DNA of 11,771 bases from Planctomycetota bacterium (GTDB lineage: Bacteria > Planctomycetota > Planctomycetia > Pirellulales > UBA1268). The first letter of the stretch is position 1; each line of letters starts with the position of its first letter. The stretch is from assembly GCA_027622795.1 (NCBI GenBank), contig JAQBZA010000064.1:1-11771 (forward strand), given 5' to 3'. A program made the position numbers and the translations under genes. A model generated the notes under the pieces. It searched no databases. It was given only the letters and a program-made list of their open reading frames with translations, and had not been told where the DNA came from. This document shows positions 6,451 through 11,771 of the stretch, piece after piece.

Positions 6451-6936
6451 ATGGATGCGTTTGTTTTCCTGCTCCTTGAAATGCTGTTTCTGGCCGCTGC
6501 CCACTGGCTGGGCGGGCCGCCGTGGACGGCCGTTGGAGCGGTGGCGATCGTATCGCAGGCGTTTGTCCGGCCGCAGCCTGCCCGGCTCCTTCTGCTGGTG
6601 CCGGCGCTGGTGTGGCTCGGCCTGTTTCGCCTCTCTGGCAATCGTGAACTTTTTTTCCCGTATGCCATGGCGCTGGCGGCCTTTGTGAGCCTGCCGCTGG
6701 CGGCCCGCAGAACCTGGCTGGGCGGGGTCGGGGGCGGGCTGATGGTGGGAACGTTTCTGCTCATCCGCATCCTGCAGCAGGCAGGCGGCCGCGTGCTGGC
6801 GGTCGAACTGGCCGTCGCGGCGGTGATCCTCGCGCTGGTGCTCACCATCGCCAACCGCGTGGGAGGCCGCTGGTCGATCGAGGCAGCAGTGGTCGCTGCC
6901 GCCTCGCTTCTGGCCTACGCCGGGCTGGCGCTGTGA
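6451..6936 (+). CDS. Small polytopic integral membrane protein, unknown function
   Basis: The product has 161 residues and is almost entirely hydrophobic. About six or seven membrane segments can be seen, near residues 3-20, 25-42, 47-62, 67-86, 92-110, 116-136 and 143-161. Basic residues in the loops (RPQPAR, AARR, NRVGGR) may orient it. I recognise no family or catalytic motif. The open frame extends back to 6316, but that would overlap sodN by 50 bases and put a polar 45-residue tail in front. ATG at 6451, with a modest AGGA at 6440-6443, opens directly into the first hydrophobic helix and is preferred. It ends 18 bases from the stop of the convergent symporter gene, leaving no room for separate terminators. 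Confidence 0.75.
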   Translation: MDAFVFLLLEMLFLAAAHWLGGPPWTAVGAVAIVSQAFVRPQPARLLLLVPALVWLGLFRLSGNRELFFPYAMALAAFVSLPLAARRTWLGGVGGGLMVGTFLLIRILQQAGGRVLAVELAVAAVILALVLTIANRVGGRWSIEAAVVAAASLLAYAGLAL

Positions 6937-6954
6937 AGACCGCCCCAGCCGACC

Positions 6955-8451
6955 TCAGCCGTGGGGCCGCACCTCGCCGCTGGCGAGTTTCTGGCGATAC
7001 TCGGCCAGACCCCGCGCCACAACGCCCGACAACAAAAAGACACCCAGGATATTGGGGAAGGCCATTCCCAGAATCATCAGATCGGAGAAGTCGAGAATGT
7101 TGGTGGCGGTGACCACCGACCCGAGTAAGGTGAACGTCAGAAACAACAGCCGGTAGAGAATTGTGAACGATTCGCCGAAGAGCCAGGTCCAGCACCGCTC
7201 GCCGTAATACGACCACGAAATCATCGTCGAATAGGAAAAGAGAAACACCGCCACCGCCAGCACGTAGGGAAACCACGAAATCTGACCGGCCATCGCCGCC
7301 GAGGTGAGCGCGGCCCCCTGCTGCTTGACCACGTAGACCGCGCAAGCGTCGTCGTTGCAGACGCCGGTGATCACGATCACCAGCGCCGTCATCGTGCAGA
7401 CCACCACCGTGTCGATAAAGGGCTCCAGTAGCGACACAATTCCTTCCTGCACCGGGTATTCACCGCGGGCCGCCGAATGGGCGATCGCCGCCGATCCGAT
7501 CCCCGCCTCGTTCGAAAAGGCCGCTCGCTTGATGCCGATCACGAGGCAGCCCAGAAAGCCGCCGACGGCCGCCTCGGGGCTGAAGGCCCCGCGGACGATC
7601 GCAGCGAGTGCGGCGGGAATCGCCGGAGCGTTGGTGACGAGCACATACAGGCAGGCGATCACATAGAGCCCGCACATCGCCGGCACGATTTTGTCGGCCA
7701 CCGACGCGATGCGACGGATGCCACCGATGATCACGATCCCCACCAGCACCGCCATCGTGAGCCCATAGGCCCATGGATGGGCGTCGAAGAAGGGCACGAC
7801 GGTGCGGATCTGGTCGAGCCCCTGCTTCACCTGAAACGAGTTGCCGCCGCCGAAGGAGCCACCGATGCAGAGAGTCACAAACGCCACCGCCAGCACGCGG
7901 CCCAGCCTTGGCAGCCCGTGGGCGGCGAGACCGTCGGAGAGGTAATACATCGCGCCCCCCATGATGCTGCCGTCGGGTCGAATGTGGCGGTATTGCTGGC
8001 CGAGCGTCACCTCCGTGAACTTCGCCGACATGCCAAGCAATCCGGCCACGATCATCCACAGCGTGGCCCCCGGCCCGCCTGTCGCCACCGCGATTGCCAC
8101 CCCGGCGATGTTGCCCAGCCCCACCGTCGCCGACAGGGCCGTCGCCAGCGCCTGGAAATGGCTCACCTCACCGGCCGCGTCGGGATCGTCGTATTTGCCC
8201 CGCACCAACTGGATCGCATGGCCAAACATCCGCAGGTTCACGAAGTTCATGCGGAGCGTGAAGAAGATCGATCCGGCCAGCAGCCAGGCCACCACCACCG
8301 GCATGCCCAGCCCGGGCACCTCCCAAAAGAAGACCTTCGCCAGCGGCTCGACGAGATACTTCCCAAAAAACAGATCAGCCTGCTGCTCGAGGGTCGACCG
8401 CTGCCCGTCGGCTGCGGCGAGCAACGCGGCAATTCCAGCGGTCGGCATCAT
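6955..8451 (-). CDS. Sodium:alanine symporter family (AGCS) amino-acid carrier
   Basis: The product has 498 residues and belongs to the alanine/glycine:cation symporter family (Pfam Na_Ala_symp), which imports small neutral amino acids using sodium (or proton) gradients across the inner membrane. The family signature is clear: GEVSHFQALATALSATVG at 94-111, followed by LGNIAGVAIAVATGGPGA and FTEVTLGQQYR. Further on are FGGGNSFQVKQ, the segment NEAGIGSAAIAHSAA typical of the family, and a C-terminal string of hydrophobic helices, about eleven in all. Length is normal to slightly long because of an N-terminal extension of about 40 residues before the first helix. Two ATGs stand side by side (8449-8451 and 8446-8448). 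GAGGAG at 8458-8463 is six bases before the first and nine before the second, so the exact start is uncertain by one residue. Exact substrate is unknown; alanine or glycine are the family norm. The gene is divergent from the sulfatase. Confidence 0.93.
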   Translation of the reverse strand: MMPTAGIAALLAAADGQRSTLEQQADLFFGKYLVEPLAKVFFWEVPGLGMPVVVAWLLAGSIFFTLRMNFVNLRMFGHAIQLVRGKYDDPDAAGEVSHFQALATALSATVGLGNIAGVAIAVATGGPGATLWMIVAGLLGMSAKFTEVTLGQQYRHIRPDGSIMGGAMYYLSDGLAAHGLPRLGRVLAVAFVTLCIGGSFGGGNSFQVKQGLDQIRTVVPFFDAHPWAYGLTMAVLVGIVIIGGIRRIASVADKIVPAMCGLYVIACLYVLVTNAPAIPAALAAIVRGAFSPEAAVGGFLGCLVIGIKRAAFSNEAGIGSAAIAHSAARGEYPVQEGIVSLLEPFIDTVVVCTMTALVIVITGVCNDDACAVYVVKQQGAALTSAAMAGQISWFPYVLAVAVFLFSYSTMISWSYYGERCWTWLFGESFTILYRLLFLTFTLLGSVVTATNILDFSDLMILGMAFPNILGVFLLSGVVARGLAEYRQKLASGEVRPHG

Positions 8452-8522
8452 GTTCGGCTCCTCATCCAGGCGGCCACGGTTCCGCCCGCGACAAGTCGTT
8501 AGGATACTGTGAACTCAACCCG

Positions 8523-8527
8523 AAGGA
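8523..8527 (+). promoter_or_regulatory. Ribosome binding site deciding the sulfatase start
   Basis: AAGGA lies eight bases before the ATG at 8536. That start gives a clean signal peptide, so it is preferred to the in-frame GTG at 8509. Confidence 0.65.
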
Positions 8528-8535
8528 AAAATCTG

Positions 8536-10026
<1,491 letters not shown>

Positions 10027-11478
10027 TCAGGCTGGCCTGATCGCGTCGAGCACGTCGGCGAGGGGCACGGTGGCGAAGGTGGTGGCGTAGTCGCTCATCG
10101 AGTAGGGGATCACGAGCAGGCCGTCGTGGACGGCGCCGCCGCAGCTGTAGACGACGTTGGGCACGTAGCCCGCCCGCTCGTTTTCGTTGGGCGAGAGCAG
10201 CGGCTCGGCCAGCCGGCCGATCACCCGTGTCGGATCGTCGAGATCGAGGAGCACGGCGCCGATCGAATACTTCCGCATCGCTCCCACGCCGTGGGTGAGC
10301 ACGAGCCAACCGGCCGGCGTCTCGATCGGGGAGCCGCAGTTGCCGATCTGCACGAATTCCCACGGATAGGTCGGCCGGAGCACGAGCCGCCGGGCATACC
10401 AGAAGTGGAGCATGTCCGACTCCATGACATACATGTTCTCGCCATCCTGACGGGAGAGCATCGCGTAGGCCCCATTGATCCGCCGGGGAAACAGAGCCAT
10501 GCCCTTGTTGGCAATCTCCGGCCCGTTGAGCGTGCTCACCCGAAAGCGGATGAAATCCTCCGTCTCCACAAACTGCGGCAGCATCACGCTGCCATCGAAG
10601 GCGGTGTAGGTGGCGTAATAATGGGTGGAGCCATCGTCTTCCACAAACCGCACAAACCGCGCATCCTCGATGCCGTTGGTCTCGGCCGGTGAGTAGGGAA
10701 AGATGACCCGCTCGGAGAGATCGGAGGCGGGGTCGCACTCGATCTCGTAGTTGGCCCGCGCGACGGCGATGATGGCGGCAGCAAAGGGCTCCCATTCCCG
10801 TCGCCGCGCCCGTTGCTGCCGCGAGGTGTGAGCCAGCGACGCCTCCAGTTCGCGGAGCGTAAACAGGTCATCGAGCACATCGAACACAAGATCGACGAAG
10901 CCATCGGCAATCCCGAGCTCGACAAGTTTTTTGAGAAATAGCGGCTTCTCGTAGCGGCTGTTGGCAACCACATGCGGCGCGGTCACGTAGCCGGTCGGTC
11001 TGGCCACCGTGATCCGTCCTCCTGCATCGACCGTGCCGGTGCGAAACCCGACACTCGACACATGCCCCTCGCCGGTTGCCCGCACGCTGAGCACGAATCG
11101 CTTCTCCCCCGGCGTGAGGCCCGACTGATCGGGGTGCCACACGAGCGACGGGTTGAAGAGGGCGGCGCTTTCGAGCGCATATTCCTGGGTAAAGTAGGAG
11201 CCGATCAGCAGCTGCCGTGACTCGGTGAGCGATCGGTCGGTGAGCAGGTGATGCCGCACCGCGGCAAACCGCTCCTGAAAAAAATCGCGGAGCCGCTGAT
11301 GACGGCCATGAAACTCCGAGAGCACCCCCTCGAGCAGCCGCTCCACCGCGTCTTCCGAGAGCTCCATCACGCGGCTGATCACCTTCATCGCCCGCTGTGG
11401 CTGCGTCGGCTCAAACGGACGGTAGAGCACACGGCTACTGTTAGGCCTGAGGACGACGTCGGTGCGGATCACCTGCAT
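10027..11478 (-). CDS. Glycoside hydrolase family 130 protein (mannoside phosphorylase/hydrolase type)
   Basis: The product has 483 residues with no signal peptide, so it is cytoplasmic. The five-bladed propeller of GH130 (Pfam Glyco_hydro_130) occupies roughly residues 100-470, with recognisable motifs FNPS (108-111), NGIEDARF (268-275, the family's EDPR-like motif containing the putative catalytic Asp272), ANKGMALFPRRI (323-334), GNCGSPIETPAGWLVLTHG (379-397) and YSCGGAV (444-450). An N-terminal helical region of about 100 residues and an insertion at about 175-245 make it longer than the classical mannosylglucose phosphorylases of about 320-390 residues. GH130 members are either inverting phosphorylases or hydrolases acting on beta-mannosides; which applies here cannot be decided by eye. 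It overlaps the upstream gene by 10 bases, which points to translational coupling and a joint role, possibly in making or recycling a mannose-containing glycan. Confidence 0.88.
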   Translation of the reverse strand: MQVIRTDVVLRPNSSRVLYRPFEPTQPQRAMKVISRVMELSEDAVERLLEGVLSEFHGRHQRLRDFFQERFAAVRHHLLTDRSLTESRQLLIGSYFTQEYALESAALFNPSLVWHPDQSGLTPGEKRFVLSVRATGEGHVSSVGFRTGTVDAGGRITVARPTGYVTAPHVVANSRYEKPLFLKKLVELGIADGFVDLVFDVLDDLFTLRELEASLAHTSRQQRARRREWEPFAAAIIAVARANYEIECDPASDLSERVIFPYSPAETNGIEDARFVRFVEDDGSTHYYATYTAFDGSVMLPQFVETEDFIRFRVSTLNGPEIANKGMALFPRRINGAYAMLSRQDGENMYVMESDMLHFWYARRLVLRPTYPWEFVQIGNCGSPIETPAGWLVLTHGVGAMRKYSIGAVLLDLDDPTRVIGRLAEPLLSPNENERAGYVPNVVYSCGGAVHDGLLVIPYSMSDYATTFATVPLADVLDAIRPA

Positions 11479-11771
11479 GACACGCTGCCTTTGGCCGGAG
11501 CGACCGCAGCTGGCGCTGGCACGCCAGCCCGAGCTTCCAGTGCCGTCATCTCGGCCAGCGAGGTCAGCCAGGCGAGCGTTGACTCCGCCCCCTGGTTTTC
11601 GTTCACCCGATCTTCGAGCAGCCCATCCCGACAGCCGCCGGTGTGCGGATCACAGAGCGTGAGCCCCAGCACGTTGTGGCCGCGAAACCAGTCAAAGGCA
11701 TTGCAGGCTCGATCCCGCCAGCGGCGGTCTCCGGTGGCATGAAAAGCCTCGATCGAGGCGGCGATCGTCGC
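11469..11771 (-). CDS. C-terminal part of a probable glycosyltransferase, 5' end missing
   Basis: An open minus-strand frame enters from the right edge and ends at TGA 11469-11471, leaving 100 residues in the window. The segments AFDWFRGHNVLGL, DPHTGGCRDGL and DRVNENQGAESTLAWLTSL resemble the C-terminal alpha/alpha-toroid part of glycosyltransferase-like proteins that I recall being encoded beside GH130 genes. The last 20 residues are Ala/Pro-rich and probably a disordered tail. The catalytic part lies outside the window, so the function rests on recollection of the family and on context. The stop overlaps the GH130 start by 10 bases (TCATGCAGGTGA), so both genes are almost certainly in one operon. 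Confidence 0.5.
   Translation of the reverse strand, partial: ATIAASIEAFHATGDRRWRDRACNAFDWFRGHNVLGLTLCDPHTGGCRDGLLEDRVNENQGAESTLAWLTSLAEMTALEARAGVPAPAAVAPAKGSVSCR

Noticed and set aside
7477..8502. Plus-strand open frame of 341 codons
   Set aside because: It lies opposite the AGCS symporter gene; its product is His/Arg-rich and low in structure, as expected from antisense of a GC-rich membrane protein gene.

Overview
The window is GC-rich, gene-dense bacterial DNA that fits a planctomycete, most likely of the Pirellula/Rhodopirellula type. This is inferred from gene content, since no rRNA or marker gene is present. The pointers are a formylglycine sulfatase with a signal peptide, a long pectate-lyase-3 type beta-helix protein, a secreted esterase/SMP-30 fusion, an exported nickel superoxide dismutase and a GH130 glycosidase.

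Layout from left to right: a beta-helix protein on the minus strand, cut by the left edge (1-1379); a secreted protein with two esterase domains and an SMP-30 domain (1497-4070, +); a small exported His-rich helical protein (4132-4650, -); a membrane-anchored coiled-coil protein (4855-5736, +); a repeat block with hairpins (5745-5906); an exported Ni superoxide dismutase (5907-6365, -); a small integral membrane protein (6451-6936, +); a sodium:amino-acid symporter of the AGCS family (6955-8451, -); a sulfatase (8536-10026, +); a GH130 family protein (10027-11478, -); and the C-terminus of a probable glycosyltransferase cut by the right edge (11469-11771, -). The first nine genes alternate strand strictly. 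Only the last two form an evident operon, overlapping by 10 bases. No gene-free stretch exceeds 300 bases.

Functionally the window mixes carbohydrate handling (beta-helix protein, esterase/lactonase, sulfatase, GH130, glycosyltransferase) with an envelope oxidative-stress and metal cluster in the middle (His-rich exported protein, coiled-coil envelope protein, Ni-SOD). The carbohydrate genes need not act in one pathway. The most noteworthy points are these: the Ni-SOD precursor whose signal-peptide cleavage would directly expose the nickel-hook His; the His-rich exported neighbour, which could be a metal-binding partner; the 61-base tandem repeat whose copies can each fold into hairpins just 3' of sodN; and the internal esterase duplication fused to an SMP-30 domain.

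All calls come from reading the sequence and from family knowledge. No database search was run.
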